64,000 bases of DNA from Aliagarivorans marinus DSM 23064 (GCF_000429485.1 NZ_KE386907.1:443096-507095), one strand, 5' to 3'; positions 1 to 9,769 are shown, counted from the first letter of the stretch. Notes: generated from the letters alone by a model not told the origin. Numbers and translations are program-made.

Positions 1-661
1 CTTCCGCTTCGATTCCTTTGTCCGCTTTGCTTTGGGTAGTTGGCTGTTCGTTCAATTGCTCGTTGCCGAACAGGGTAAGCATTTCGACGAGGCGATCTTC
101 CACCTCTTGAACCAAGGTGATGACCTTGCGAATCATTTGGCCGGTCAGGTCTTGGAAGTCCTGGGCCATCAAAATTTCGGTCAGCATGTTACGCAGCTTG
201 TCTGCGCTGAGGGTAGAAGAGGCAAGAAAAGCATCGATTTGGTGACACAGGGTTTTAAACTGCCCCACTTCGATACGGCGTTCCATTAAACCGCGCCAGA
301 CCGGCATGATGTTGTCGATTTCGCTGGTAAGCTGATCCGCGATGGGCAAGCCCGACTCGACAGCATCCATGGTTTTATTGGCCGCCTGATCGGTCATCTC
401 GATAACATAGTTCAGGCGGTCTTTAGCATCGGGAATATCTTGGCTGGCAAGCTCGCCTATCCGAACATCTAGCTTGAAATCATTGAGGGAGTCGTGCAGT
501 TCACGGGTCAACTGACCCACTTTATCGAACAACTGACTGGCATTGGGAGCACACAGTTCACTGACCAGAGAATTGGCATCCTCAACATTTCCCTGTTGCA
601 AAAGGCTGACCAGTCGTTGGGCATCTTCAAGATTGATGATGGGGCTTATTTCCTTGCTCAC
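1..661 (-). CDS. cheZ: Chemotaxis protein CheZ, CheY-P phosphatase (C-terminus off the left edge)
   Basis: CheZ dephosphorylates CheY-P in the cytoplasm and so ends the signal to the flagellar switch. About 220 residues are visible, read from a GTG start that has AAGGA six bases upstream. The N-terminus (VSKEISPIINLEDAQRL) and the long helical body fit the family. The catalytic stretch DFQDLTGQMIRKV, which holds the conserved Asp and Gln used in phosphatase chemistry, is present. The C-terminal CheY-binding tail lies outside the window. It follows cheY by 24 bp on the same strand, the usual cheY-cheZ arrangement. An incidental open frame on the opposite strand should be ignored. Confidence 0.93.
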   Translation of the reverse strand, partial: MSKEISPIINLEDAQRLVSLLQQGNVEDANSLVSELCAPNASQLFDKVGQLTRELHDSLNDFKLDVRIGELASQDIPDAKDRLNYVIEMTDQAANKTMDAVESGLPIADQLTSEIDNIMPVWRGLMERRIEVGQFKTLCHQIDAFLASSTLSADKLRNMLTEILMAQDFQDLTGQMIRKVITLVQEVEDRLVEMLTLFGNEQLNEQPTTQSKADKGIEAE

Positions 662-685
662 ACAAGTTCCTTTATAGTTTTTAGT

Positions 686-1069
686 TTACTGAATGCGCTC
701 GAAAATCTTGTCCAGCTTTTCCTTAAGGGTAGCAGCGGTAAAGGGCTTAACAATGTATCCGTTCACACCAGCCTGAGCCGCTTCAATAATCTGTTCACGT
801 TTGGCTTCTGCAGTCACCATCAGTACAGGCAAGTGAGCCAAGCTCTCATCGGCGCGAATATGCTTGAGCAAATCGATGCCTTCCATGCCGGGCATGTTCC
901 AGTCAGTAACAACAAACTCGAAATCACCATTTTTCAGCATCGGCAAGGCGGTGTTGCCATCGTCTGCTTCATGGGTGTTGTTAAAGCCAAGATCGCGCAA
1001 AAGGTTCTTGATAATTCGTCGCATTGTTGAAAAGTCATCAACAACCAGAATTTTCATATTTTTATCCAA
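686..1069 (-). CDS. cheY: Chemotaxis response regulator CheY
   Basis: Single-domain receiver that binds FliM when phosphorylated and reverses flagellar rotation. The acidic pocket is visible in [11 protein letters not shown], the phospho-acceptor Asp in VTDWNMPGM, the switch Thr in MVTAEAK and the conserved Lys in IVKPF. I place the start at a TTG (giving [10 protein letters not shown], 127 residues) because GGGGGA lies six bases before it and the length then matches the family. An upstream ATG would add 15 residues that do not look like CheY. An internal ATG (MKILVV) is the other option. It lies after fliA and before cheZ. The 128-bp gap to fliA shows no promoter I can defend. Confidence 0.96.
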   Translation of the reverse strand: MDKNMKILVVDDFSTMRRIIKNLLRDLGFNNTHEADDGNTALPMLKNGDFEFVVTDWNMPGMEGIDLLKHIRADESLAHLPVLMVTAEAKREQIIEAAQAGVNGYIVKPFTAATLKEKLDKIFERIQ

Positions 1070-1197
1070 GGTACATCCCCCGATTGGATTGCTAAAGTTG
1101 CAAGAGTAAAGCAACTATTTATTGCAGATATGTGATTAATCAAAGTAACCACAATTTTAGTCTAAAAATGGTAGTAGTTGTAAAGCCTTAGCGCAGC

Positions 1198-1917
1198 CTA
1201 CTGTGTCCAATCTCGCATTCGTGTGCGAACCCTTGCCAAAGCTTGGCTATGGATCTGACTTACCCGAGATTCACTAACGCTCAATACTTCACCAATTTCC
1301 TTTAGATTCAACTCTTCATCGTAGTATAGAGAAAGTACCAATGCTTCTCGCTCAGGTAAACCTCGAATGCAATCGGCCAACGCGCCTTGGAAGCGTTGTT
1401 CGGCGAAGCCTTCGAAGGGGCGGTTCTGAGCACGGCTTTCTTCACTTGATAGCACGTCCTCACTCACCCCAAGATCTTCAATACCAAGAATTTTTCCGCA
1501 GTTAACATCGGCCAGCATGGAATGATAGTCATCCAGGGTCACGCCGAGCTGCGCAGCGACATCTTTATCCTTGGCGTCGCGACCAGTGGCTTTCTCTACG
1601 GCTGCAATGGCTTCACTGATGGCACGGCTGTTTTTATGAACTGAACGGGGAACCCAGTCACCACGGCGGATCTCATCGAGCATGGAGCCTCTAATCCGAA
1701 TACCAGCATAGGTTTCAAAACTTGCCCCTTTGCTTCCATCAAAGTTGCGTGCAGCTTCAATCAGGCCGATCATCCCGGCCTGAATCAGATCGTCTACGAT
1801 AACGCTGGCTGGGAGCCGCGCCAACAAGTGGTGGGCAATGCGCTTGACCAGGTCAGCGTGTTGCACCACTAAATCGTTAGTACTTACCGTTTGGGAATAG
1901 GCGGCCACTTTATTCAC
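1198..1917 (-). CDS. fliA: RNA polymerase sigma factor FliA (sigma-28)
   Basis: Sigma factor for late flagellar and chemotaxis genes. The 239 residues match the usual length. Region 2 is seen around DDLIQAGMIGLIEAARNFD, and the region 4 helix-turn-helix in LKEIGEVLSVSESRVSQIHS near the C-terminus. The start overlaps the end of flhG by 8 bp, so the two are probably translationally coupled. In polar flagellates fliA is part of the flhA-flhF-flhG-fliA unit, as here, and the anti-sigma factor FlgM (not in this window) would hold it until the hook is finished. Confidence 0.97.
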   Translation of the reverse strand: MNKVAAYSQTVSTNDLVVQHADLVKRIAHHLLARLPASVIVDDLIQAGMIGLIEAARNFDGSKGASFETYAGIRIRGSMLDEIRRGDWVPRSVHKNSRAISEAIAAVEKATGRDAKDKDVAAQLGVTLDDYHSMLADVNCGKILGIEDLGVSEDVLSSEESRAQNRPFEGFAEQRFQGALADCIRGLPEREALVLSLYYDEELNLKEIGEVLSVSESRVSQIHSQALARVRTRMRDWTQ

Positions 1918-2803
1918 TCAGCTCTTCTCTTTTTTTTCTTTGCCCATATTCAAGCAGGTTCTCGATAAAGAACTCGAGATGACCTCCAGCTTGCTCAGGG
2001 ATCGGCCAGGTGGCAGCTTTTGCAGCTAGCGAACGAAACGCGAGTGCCGCAGGAGATTTAGGATAGGCATCTACAACAACTTTTTGCTTACGCACTGCCA
2101 ACTTCACGTTGTTGTCGTAGGGGATACAAGACACCAGCTCCAGGGTTGCATCCAAGAAGCGGTCGGTCACTCGGGTCAACTTAGCAAACAGCTCTTGCCC
2201 TTCGCGTAGACTGCGGACCATGTTAGCCACAACTTTGAACTTATAGACGCCATGCTCATTTGAAAGGAGCTTGATCAACGCATAAGCATCAGTGATTGAA
2301 GTGGGCTCGTCACAAACCACCACCATGATATCTTGAGCGGCCCGCGCAAAGCTCAGCACCATGTCGGAGATACCAGCGGCGGTGTCTACCAACAACACAT
2401 CAATCGGGGTTTTAAGTGAGCTGAACGCTCGGATCAGCCCGGCATGCTCAGTGGGGCTAAGCTCCACCATGCTTTTTGTACCTGAGGTGGCAGGCGCGAT
2501 TAGCACGCCATGCGGTCCTTCAACCAATATGTCGTCCAGCGTGCATTCACCCGACAGTACGTGAGACAGGTTCTTGGTGACGCGCAACCCGAGCATCACG
2601 TCGACATTGGCAAGCCCTAAGTCGGCATCGAGCACCATCACTCGTTTACCTTGAGCTGCCATTGCGATACCCATGTTCAAGGTGATGTTGGATTTACCCA
2701 CACCGCCCTTCCCGCCGGTAACTGCAATTACTTTCACATTATTTCTGTTTTGCATCATTCTCAAACCGCTAGCTTGGTCAAACGCCGTTTCACTAATAAA
2801 CAT
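1910..2803 (-). CDS. flhG: MinD-like ATPase FlhG (FleN), flagellar number regulator
   Basis: ParA/MinD-family ATPase that limits the number of polar flagella, acting against FlhF and, in relatives, on the master regulator FlrA/FleQ. The deviant Walker A motif VTGGKGGVGKSN begins near residue 28. The MinD-type segment VLDADLGLANVDVMLGL and the Walker B-like LLVDTAAGISD follow. At 297 residues it has the normal length. The start overlaps the end of flhF by 11 bp and its own end overlaps fliA, so flhF-flhG-fliA look coupled. AAGG lies about six bases before the ATG. Confidence 0.95.
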   Translation of the reverse strand: MFISETAFDQASGLRMMQNRNNVKVIAVTGGKGGVGKSNITLNMGIAMAAQGKRVMVLDADLGLANVDVMLGLRVTKNLSHVLSGECTLDDILVEGPHGVLIAPATSGTKSMVELSPTEHAGLIRAFSSLKTPIDVLLVDTAAGISDMVLSFARAAQDIMVVVCDEPTSITDAYALIKLLSNEHGVYKFKVVANMVRSLREGQELFAKLTRVTDRFLDATLELVSCIPYDNNVKLAVRKQKVVVDAYPKSPAALAFRSLAAKAATWPIPEQAGGHLEFFIENLLEYGQRKKREELSE

Positions 2804-4181
2804 CCGTAACCTTATCTTGTTGCTGAGTCTCTTGCTGCATCAACTCTTGGCTGGCTTCTTGCTCGGCCGCGAGGGCCTGCTCCACCAAGTATGATGCATC
2901 AGCAACGGCAATATCTTCTGGTACGCGCTGGCCATTAGTCACATAACTGATGGGCAATGCATGTCGCAAGCTCACATCTAAGGCCTCACCCAGCGCAATA
3001 CACTCATCCAACTTAGTCAAGATAGTTCCAGAAAGAGGAATTTTCTGGAATTGGGCGACGGTTTCTTCAATTACCCGGCGCTGAGCGTTAGCGGAAAGCA
3101 CCAAGTAATTGCGAATATTCACCCGGGAATTTTTCACCAAGCGGTCCAGCTGCTCATGCAAGCGCAGGTCGCGCTGACTCATACCTGCAGTATCGATCAA
3201 CACCAGTCGCTTGTCTTTGAATTGGTAGAGTAATTGTGACAACTCTTCCTCATCGTTCGCTACGCGTACAGCGCAGCCCATAATTTTTCCGTAGGTAGCC
3301 AACTGCTCGTGGGCACCGATACGGTAGGTATCGCTGGTAATCATGGCCACGCTATCAGCGCCGTAGCGCATGGCAAACTGGGCAGCCAACTTTGCGATAG
3401 TGGTGGTTTTACCCACACCGGTTGGGCCGAGCAGCGCAACCGCCCCGCCCTGACTTAAGATGTCGTCATGGCCCAGCGACAACTGGTTAGACAGCAAAGA
3501 TTTAAGATGTTCCCAACCTTCCGCCAGACTGCAATCTTCTGGAATGTAGCCGGCGACTTGATCGGCCATCTCATCGGAGAAGCCCACGCGCTGCAGACGC
3601 TTCATCAACATGGCGCGGATTGGTTCTTGGCGCTCCATTTCCTGCGCCATCAGGCCTGAGACCTGATGCTCAAGCAGCTTGCGCATCTCAGCCAACTCAC
3701 CTTTCATCGCCTGAAACTCTTCACGTTTGACATCGCTGGCAGCGCCACGATTGATGGGCGCTTGCGATGCAGCGGCCTTACCCCAGGTGGCTTGCTGAGA
3801 CAGCGGCTGAGGCGCCGTCATCGGTCGCGCCGCAGGGCTTTTCTTTGGCTCTTCGAAGCGTTGCTGTTGGCGCTGTTGGTGACGCTGCATAAAGTCAGCC
3901 AGGTTATCGCGCAGGTTATTCATCTCGTCAGCTTTCTGACTCGGTGCGGCACTGGCTGCGCCACTAGCTTGACGAGCGGACGAAATATTGACGTTGTCAT
4001 CGGCTACTTCGCGCTCACTGGAAACGCTTGGCTTGGCTGCGCCCGCTTCCACTGCCGCGACAATCTCGATGCCACCGGTCACCTTTTTGTTAGACATAAT
4101 TACCGCATCACTGCCTAATGTCTCTTTTACCTCAGCGAGAGCAGTTCTCATATCTTTGGCGAAAAAGCGTTTCATTTTCAC
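2793..4181 (-). CDS. flhF: SRP-type GTPase FlhF, flagellar placement factor
   Basis: GTPase of the SRP54/FtsY family that marks the cell pole where the flagellum is built. An N-terminal B domain (MKMKRFFAKDMRTALAEVK) is followed by a Gln- and Ser-rich linker at about residues 75-150, then the NG domain with P-loop LLGPTGVGKTTTIAK, DTYRIGAHEQL and VLIDTAGMSQRD. The 462 residues are typical. Translation could start at Met1 or Met3. It lies 29 bp after flhA and overlaps flhG. The pair flhF/flhG is the hallmark of polar flagellation, which suggests this organism has polar rather than peritrichous flagella. Confidence 0.95.
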   Translation of the reverse strand: MKMKRFFAKDMRTALAEVKETLGSDAVIMSNKKVTGGIEIVAAVEAGAAKPSVSSEREVADDNVNISSARQASGAASAAPSQKADEMNNLRDNLADFMQRHQQRQQQRFEEPKKSPAARPMTAPQPLSQQATWGKAAASQAPINRGAASDVKREEFQAMKGELAEMRKLLEHQVSGLMAQEMERQEPIRAMLMKRLQRVGFSDEMADQVAGYIPEDCSLAEGWEHLKSLLSNQLSLGHDDILSQGGAVALLGPTGVGKTTTIAKLAAQFAMRYGADSVAMITSDTYRIGAHEQLATYGKIMGCAVRVANDEEELSQLLYQFKDKRLVLIDTAGMSQRDLRLHEQLDRLVKNSRVNIRNYLVLSANAQRRVIEETVAQFQKIPLSGTILTKLDECIALGEALDVSLRHALPISYVTNGQRVPEDIAVADASYLVEQALAAEQEASQELMQQETQQQDKVTDVY

Positions 4182-4210
4182 AGCTTAAATCCTCTTTATT
4201 CTTTTTGTCG

Positions 4211-6319
4211 CTACTGGCCTACCGAGCTAACTATGCGTATCTGCTTGTCTTCAGGGACTTCTTGATAAGAGAGTACCCGCAATGCCGGGATGGCATTCTT
4301 AACATAGCGAGACAAGCTCGAACGCAGAATTCCGGAGGTTAGCAAGATAGCTGGCTGACCAACCATTTCTTGGTTGTGCGCCGCTTCTTGCAATGAACCT
4401 TGCAGTTTCTCTGCAAGCCCCGGCTCCATGCCCGCACCTTCGTTGCCAGCAGCCTGCATAGACTGATGCAATATTTGCTCCAACTCTGGAGATAAAGTGA
4501 TTACTGGCAGTTCTGCTTCGCTTCCGACTAATTCTTGAACAATCAAGCGCTTGAGTGAGATACGACAGGCAGCTGTCAGCACATCGGTATCCTGGCTCTT
4601 TGGCGCGTACTCCACCAAGGTCTGAACGATGCTGCGAATATCGCGCACCGGCACCCCTTCGTGTAGTAGATTCTGCAGCACCTTGACCACTGACGAGAGC
4701 GACAAGGCATCCGGTACCAACCCTTCCACCAGTTTTGGATGGCTGTTGCCCAGCATATCGAGAAGGTTTTGAACTTCTTCGTGGCCAAGCAAGGTCGAGG
4801 CGTTGTTAGTAAGCAACTGACTGAGATGGGTGGCAATCACAGTGGCAGAGTCCACCACGGTGTAACCGAGGGTTTGTGCTTGCTCACGCTGGGCTTTGCC
4901 GATCCACGCCGCCTCTAAGCCAAAGGCCGGATCGGTAGTGGCTTGGCCCTCGATGGCGCCAAATACTTGACCGGGGTTAATCGCCATCTCGCGATCGTGG
5001 AATACTTCTGACTCGCCCACGGTCACGCCCATCATGGTGATGCGGTATTGGTTGGGCCCGAGGTCAAGATTGTCACGAATATGCACCGCGGGGACCAAAA
5101 AGCCAAAATCTTGGCTGAGCTTCTTACGCACACCTTTAATTCGCGCCAGCAGTTCACCGCCTTGGGACTTATCGACCAAGGGGATCAAACGATAACCCAC
5201 TTCCAAGCCAATCACATCGACCGGCTGTACATCGTCCCAACCCAGCTCTTTGGGCTCGGCTGACTCGCTTGGCTTACTAACAGCTGGCGCGGCAGCTTGC
5301 ACCTGTTTGGCCTTCTCGACTTGGCGATGACGCCAGTACGCGCCGCCAAAACATACCAGCGCAAAGCTTAGGAAAGCGAAATGCGGCATGCCGGGCACGA
5401 TACCCATCACAAACAAAATAGCGCCACAGATGATCAACACCTTCGGGTGTTCGAACATCTGCAGGAACACCTGCTCGCCCATATCTTCGTCGGCATTTTG
5501 GCGAGTCACAATCAGCGCCGCCGCAATCGATAGCAACAGCGCCGGGATTTGCGCAACCAGACCATCACCGATGGTCAGCAGGGTATATACCTCGACCGCT
5601 TCGCCAAAGCTCAAGCCATGTTGAGCCACACCGATAACAAAGCCGCCGATGATGTTGATAAACAGAATTAGGATACCGGCGATGGCATCGCCTTTTACAA
5701 ACTTACTAGCACCGTCCATCGAACCGTAGAAATCCGCTTCGTTGGTGACATCTTGGCGACGTTCGCGAGCCTGTTCTTGGTTGATGATCCCTGCATTCAA
5801 GTCGGCATCGATGGCCATCTGCTTGCCGGGCATCGCATCCAAGGTAAAACGTGCACTCACCTCTGAGATACGACCCGCACCCTTCGTGACCACCACAAAG
5901 TTGATGATCATCAGAATCAAGAAGACCACCAGACCAACCGCGTAGTTACCGCCGATAACCACTGAGCCAAAGGCTTCAATCACGTTACCCGCTGCATTTC
6001 CGCCGTTGTGCCCCTCAAGCAGTACCACCCGCGTTGACGCCACGTTCAAGGCCAATCTAAGTAGCGTAGTGATCAGCAAAATAGAGGGGAAAACCGCGAA
6101 ATCGAGCGGACGCCGAGTATAAACTGCGACCAGTAGTACCACCATGGCCAGAGAAATATTGAAGGCGAAGAACAAGTCCAACAGCCATGCGGCCATTGGC
6201 AGCACCACCATGCCAAGGGTGGCGAGCACGAGTAAAGGAGCACCTAGCCCCTTAATCTGCCTTATCTGGGATTTCGCATCGGAAAGCTTAAAGCTGGTAA
6301 GTCTATTTATAATTTCCAT
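4211..6319 (-). CDS. flhA: Flagellar export gate protein FlhA
   Basis: Largest membrane component of the flagellar type III export gate. Its C-terminal cytoplasmic ring receives substrates and chaperones. Hydrophobic segments fill the N-terminal half (for example LLVLATLGMVVLPMAAWLLD), the conserved FHIPEP-type region follows around TLDAMPGKQMAIDADLNAG, and a soluble C-terminal half runs from about residue 350. The 702 residues are normal for the family. A sigma-54 type promoter lies at 6362-6378, so flhA probably heads the transcript flhA-flhF-flhG-fliA-cheY-cheZ. Confidence 0.97.
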   Translation of the reverse strand: MEIINRLTSFKLSDAKSQIRQIKGLGAPLLVLATLGMVVLPMAAWLLDLFFAFNISLAMVVLLVAVYTRRPLDFAVFPSILLITTLLRLALNVASTRVVLLEGHNGGNAAGNVIEAFGSVVIGGNYAVGLVVFLILMIINFVVVTKGAGRISEVSARFTLDAMPGKQMAIDADLNAGIINQEQARERRQDVTNEADFYGSMDGASKFVKGDAIAGILILFINIIGGFVIGVAQHGLSFGEAVEVYTLLTIGDGLVAQIPALLLSIAAALIVTRQNADEDMGEQVFLQMFEHPKVLIICGAILFVMGIVPGMPHFAFLSFALVCFGGAYWRHRQVEKAKQVQAAAPAVSKPSESAEPKELGWDDVQPVDVIGLEVGYRLIPLVDKSQGGELLARIKGVRKKLSQDFGFLVPAVHIRDNLDLGPNQYRITMMGVTVGESEVFHDREMAINPGQVFGAIEGQATTDPAFGLEAAWIGKAQREQAQTLGYTVVDSATVIATHLSQLLTNNASTLLGHEEVQNLLDMLGNSHPKLVEGLVPDALSLSSVVKVLQNLLHEGVPVRDIRSIVQTLVEYAPKSQDTDVLTAACRISLKRLIVQELVGSEAELPVITLSPELEQILHQSMQAAGNEGAGMEPGLAEKLQGSLQEAAHNQEMVGQPAILLTSGILRSSLSRYVKNAIPALRVLSYQEVPEDKQIRIVSSVGQ

Positions 6320-6361
6320 GGAGACGTTTATCTGGCGCCTTTGACAACTTGAACAGTTTAA

Positions 6362-6378
6362 AGCAAAAACTACGCCAG
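6362..6378 (-). promoter_or_regulatory. Sigma-54 promoter of flhA
   Basis: On the minus strand the sequence CTGGCGTAGTTTTTGCT has the invariant GG (-24) and GC (-12) exactly ten bases apart. It fits the consensus CTGGCAC-N5-TTGCA closely. Transcription would start near 6352, about 33 bp before the flhA ATG. Its position at the head of an operon and the known RpoN/FlrC control of such genes in Vibrio and Shewanella support it. Confidence 0.8.
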
Positions 6379-6425
6379 ACAGCTGTGCCCCCTAAGGAGC
6401 ACAGGCTAAGTGTTTGGAAAATAGA

Positions 6426-7553
6426 CTAGTAACGCAAGTCGTCGGGGATCGGCAGGTCGTCGGCAACCGGTTTAGGTCGCTGTCCCTTCCCTTTGCGGTA
6501 TTGGCTTAGCTGGAAGACAAAAGCGAGGATCTGAGCGACCGCAACGTAGAGACCCTCGGGGATTTCAGCGCCGATACGGGTGGTATGGTAAAGCGAACGA
6601 CACAGCGGTGCAGACTCCATCACCGGGATCTCGTAGTGGCGGGCAATCTCACGGATCTTAAGTGCTACCTCGTCGGCGCCCTTCGCCACCAAGATCGGCG
6701 CACCGCTGCCTTTGTCATCGTACTTTAGCGCAACCGAATAGTGAGTCGGGTTGGTCACCACCACATCAGCCTGCGGGACATCGGCCATCATTCGGCGAGA
6801 GGCCATCTCCATCTGCAAGCGGCGGATCCGGCCCTTAATCTCAGGGTTACCGTCGGTGTTCTTATGCTCGTCTTTAACCTCTTGTTTGGTCATCTTGAGC
6901 TGTTTAGCGTGATTCCAGATTTGGTAGGGAATATCGATGGCGGCAATCACCAGCAAGCCACAGACCAGTGCCAGTAGCATCCACATCAACATGTCGAGCG
7001 CATTAGTCGCCGAACCCGGCAATGGTTGAGTACTTAGGCTCAGAATATTCTTAAACTGCCAACTCAGCACCCACCACACGATCAAGCCGATAACCGCAAC
7101 CTTGGCGATACTCTTAATCAGCTCAACCAACGCTTGCACACCCAGCATTCGCTTAAAGCCCTGCAGCGGACTCATCTTATTAAACTTAGGCGCAGCAGCC
7201 TGCCAGCTGAATGCCATACCGCCGAGCAGTATGTTACCAATGAAGGCGGCGACGGCAATGATTCCGAGGATCACCGCCATCGGGCCAATCAAGATCTGCA
7301 GGATGTCCCCCAAGCTGGCCATCATCAGCTCAGGATCGAAGATCTGCTCGCGTTCCAATCGGAACTGCAACTTGAACACATTGAGCATGCCACGTGCCAG
7401 ATTCTCACCAAACATCATCAAGCTTAGCGTCGCGAAGATAAGCACCGCCGCGGTACCTAGTTCTTTGGAACGGGCTATCTGGCCTTTCTCTCGGGCCTCT
7501 TGTTCTCGTTTGGGTGTTGCTTCTTCTGTGCGTTCTTGATCAGTATCAGCCAT
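6426..7553 (-). CDS. flhB: Flagellar export switch protein FlhB
   Basis: Inner-membrane export gate component that switches substrate class from rod/hook to filament after cleaving itself. The autocleavage motif NPTH is at residues 268-271, after four membrane segments in the first 210 residues and a charged linker. The 375 residues are typical. The start MADTDQERTEEATPKR is the classic FlhB N-terminus. It follows fliR by 24 bp and ends the fliK-flhB gene run. FliK, encoded upstream, triggers the switch. Confidence 0.97.
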   Translation of the reverse strand: MADTDQERTEEATPKREQEAREKGQIARSKELGTAAVLIFATLSLMMFGENLARGMLNVFKLQFRLEREQIFDPELMMASLGDILQILIGPMAVILGIIAVAAFIGNILLGGMAFSWQAAAPKFNKMSPLQGFKRMLGVQALVELIKSIAKVAVIGLIVWWVLSWQFKNILSLSTQPLPGSATNALDMLMWMLLALVCGLLVIAAIDIPYQIWNHAKQLKMTKQEVKDEHKNTDGNPEIKGRIRRLQMEMASRRMMADVPQADVVVTNPTHYSVALKYDDKGSGAPILVAKGADEVALKIREIARHYEIPVMESAPLCRSLYHTTRIGAEIPEGLYVAVAQILAFVFQLSQYRKGKGQRPKPVADDLPIPDDLRY

Positions 7554-7577
7554 TCAGGCTCCTCCTCTGCATCACGC

Positions 7578-8357
7578 CTAGCAACCGATCTGGAGTATGG
7601 TACACCCCAGACCGCGTGCATTGATCCATTGGCGCTCAAAGTGAGTCAAGAAGCCGCCAATGGTAAGCCAAAGGATTAACAGGCCGAACAGCATACTCAC
7701 TGCAAAGCCGATACTAAAGATATTTAACTGCGGCGCCGCCCGAGTCATGATCCCGAAGGAAAAGTTAACCAGCAGCATGGCAACAATCGAAGACATTGCC
7801 ATCGCCAGCGCTGCCAAAAACAGCTGTGAATACCATCCGGCCAAGAGTTGGAAGTCCATGGCTCCCAAGCCTTCCATACCAATAGGAATGGACTCAAAGC
7901 TCATGGCCAACAAGGTAATCAACTGCAGGTGGCCATCGATGACCAAGAACAATAAGGTGGCCAGCAGCAAGTAGAACTGACCGACTACCGGGGTGCTTTG
8001 GCCACTACTCGGGTCCACCATCGAGGCAAAACCCAAGCTGGTCTGCATCGCTAGCACCTGACCAGCCACCACAAAGGTCTGCATCAGCAGCTGGCTGACA
8101 AAACCAAGCGCGCCACCGATAACCACTTGTTGCAGCACCACGATCACCGACTGGAAAGAGAAGAGCGGAATGCCCTCTACAGGCGGTAGCACCGGCACTA
8201 TCGCAAAGGTTAGCGCCGCCGCCATGGCCATGCGAACGCGCACAGGAACGCTGTTACCACCAAACGATGCCATGGTCATCAGCATCGCAGATACGCGGGT
8301 GAGCGCCCACAGGTACTCGCCCAGCCACTGAATCGCGATATCTGCCGCGATGTTCAC
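7578..8357 (-). CDS. fliR: Flagellar export gate protein FliR
   Basis: Membrane protein of the FliPQR export channel at the centre of the basal body. It is 259 residues and very hydrophobic, with about six membrane segments. Family-typical stretches include RVSAMLMTMASFGGNSVPVRVRM near the N-terminus and MQTSLGFASMVDPSSGQSTPVVG in the middle. It shares one base with fliQ upstream and is 24 bp before flhB, so it is probably translated by coupling within the operon. Confidence 0.95.
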   Translation of the reverse strand: MNIAADIAIQWLGEYLWALTRVSAMLMTMASFGGNSVPVRVRMAMAAALTFAIVPVLPPVEGIPLFSFQSVIVVLQQVVIGGALGFVSQLLMQTFVVAGQVLAMQTSLGFASMVDPSSGQSTPVVGQFYLLLATLLFLVIDGHLQLITLLAMSFESIPIGMEGLGAMDFQLLAGWYSQLFLAALAMAMSSIVAMLLVNFSFGIMTRAAPQLNIFSIGFAVSMLFGLLILWLTIGGFLTHFERQWINARGLGCTILQIGC

Positions 8358-8626
8358 TAGCCGACCACCTGCGGGATCATCGCTACCATATCGAAAAAGA
8401 AGGTCATCAAGCGGTCAGTAAACCAATGGCCTGCCATCATTAGCATGCCCAAGGTGACCAGCAGACGCGGTAGAAAGGACAGGGTTTGCTCGTTAATTGA
8501 GGTAGCAGCTTGGAAAATAGCTACGATTAGGCCCACCAACAAGCTGGGAACAATCGCTGCTGAAACCAGCACAACCACTTGGCCGAGAGAGTGGCGGAAA
8601 ACGTCAACAAATACTTCTGGTTCCAT
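8357..8626 (-). CDS. fliQ: Flagellar export gate protein FliQ
   Basis: Small membrane subunit of the FliPQR channel. The 89 residues hold two hydrophobic hairpin segments (VLVSAAIVPSLLVGLIVAIFQAA and LLVTLGMLMMAGHWFTDRLM) linked by the conserved INEQTLSFLPR loop. Length and pattern are standard. It lies 9 bp after fliP and overlaps fliR by one base. Confidence 0.95.
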   Translation of the reverse strand: MEPEVFVDVFRHSLGQVVVLVSAAIVPSLLVGLIVAIFQAATSINEQTLSFLPRLLVTLGMLMMAGHWFTDRLMTFFFDMVAMIPQVVG

Positions 8627-8635
8627 CGCTCCTCC

Positions 8636-9370
8636 CTACATTCCGAAACTGACGGCAAGCGTGGTCATCACCAAGCTCCATCCGTCAACTAACACAAACA
8701 GCATCAGCTTGAACGGCAAGGAAACGATCATTGGCGAAAGCATCATCATACCCATCGCCATCAGGATACTGGCGACCACCAAGTCGATAACCAGGAACGG
8801 CAGGAACAGCATAAAGCCAATTTGAAAGGCGGTTTTAAGCTCTGAAGTAATGAACGAGGGGACCAATACACTAAATGGCACATCCTCCGGGTTTTCTACC
8901 TCAATCTTGGCAATGCGCACAAAGGTCTCTAAATCAGTTAGCCGAGTCTGCTCCAACATAAAGTTATGCATCGGCTTTTTGGCGCGCTCGAAGGCCTCAA
9001 GGGAGGTCACTTCCTCACTCAGGTAGGGCTGAATGGCGTTTTGATTTACCTCATCGAGCACCGGCGACATGATAAAGAAGGTCAAGAACAGTGCGATACC
9101 GATGATCACTCGGCTCGAAGGGCTCTGCTGCAGGCCCATGGCTTGGCGAAGGATCGCCATCACGATTACGATGCGGGTAAACGAGGTCATCATGATGACC
9201 ACTGCCGGAATAAACGACAGCGCGGTCATCAACGCCAGGATTTGCAGTGTTACCGAGTATTCCTGACTGCCATCGGCATTAGTGGTAATTGTCAGCGCCG
9301 GCAGAATACCGTCTTGGGCGATACTGGGAAAGGCTACAAAAGCCAAACAAAACAATACGATGCGAAACAC
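8636..9370 (-). CDS. fliP: Flagellar export gate protein FliP
   Basis: Core subunit of the export channel. The 244 residues begin with a cleavable signal peptide ([21 protein letters not shown]), as in most FliP proteins. Conserved family sequence is seen in [22 protein letters not shown] and in the C-terminal membrane segment [23 protein letters not shown]. It follows fliO with no gap and is followed by fliQ. Confidence 0.96.
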   Translation of the reverse strand: MFRIVLFCLAFVAFPSIAQDGILPALTITTNADGSQEYSVTLQILALMTALSFIPAVVIMMTSFTRIVIVMAILRQAMGLQQSPSSRVIIGIALFLTFFIMSPVLDEVNQNAIQPYLSEEVTSLEAFERAKKPMHNFMLEQTRLTDLETFVRIAKIEVENPEDVPFSVLVPSFITSELKTAFQIGFMLFLPFLVIDLVVASILMAMGMMMLSPMIVSLPFKLMLFVLVDGWSLVMTTLAVSFGM

Positions 9371-9769
9371 TTAAGACTTACCTTTTGCTAAGAAGTGTTG
9401 AATATGCTTACCAAAGTTCGGCACGGCAGAGGAGGCGGTCTCTACGCTCAGCGGTTGCTCCAACTTGTCCAACAGCTGAACTTGCTGGGCAGTCACGCCA
9501 ATCAAGTACTGCTGCTCGCCAACTTCCACCACCACTATCTTTTCGCGGGCATTCAGTGCCAGTTGGCTGATCACCTTCATGCGGCCATTGCCCAACTGGG
9601 CAACACGGGTCTTTTTTAGCACCCAAGCACAAACGAAAATGGTGATAAGCACTACCACTAGAGAGAGAAACAGCGAGAGCAGATCGAGAGGAGAAGAGTT
9701 TGCGGAGAGCTCACTCCCCGCCTCTGAGCTTGCCAGCATCCCGCTGGCAACCAAGGTAGTCAGACTCAT
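9371..9769 (-). CDS. fliO: Flagellar assembly protein FliO
   Basis: Small membrane protein that helps assemble the FliP ring. The 132 residues have one membrane segment (LSLFLSLVVVLITIFVCAWVL) near residue 35-55 and then the conserved cytoplasmic part (ISQLALNAREKIVVVEVGEQQYLIGV). It overlaps fliN by four bases and abuts fliP. FliO is poorly conserved in general, but the position between fliN and fliP makes the call firm. Confidence 0.92.
   Translation of the reverse strand: MSLTTLVASGMLASSEAGSELSANSSPLDLLSLFLSLVVVLITIFVCAWVLKKTRVAQLGNGRMKVISQLALNAREKIVVVEVGEQQYLIGVTAQQVQLLDKLEQPLSVETASSAVPNFGKHIQHFLAKGKS

Noticed and set aside
1070-1197. A sigma-28 promoter before cheY
   Set aside because: TAAA-like and GATAA-like pieces exist, but none has the right spacing and the GCCGATAA core.
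6380-6406. Hairpin CTGTGC/GCACAG as a terminator after flhB
   Set aside because: The stem is short with mismatches and no T-run follows on the minus strand.
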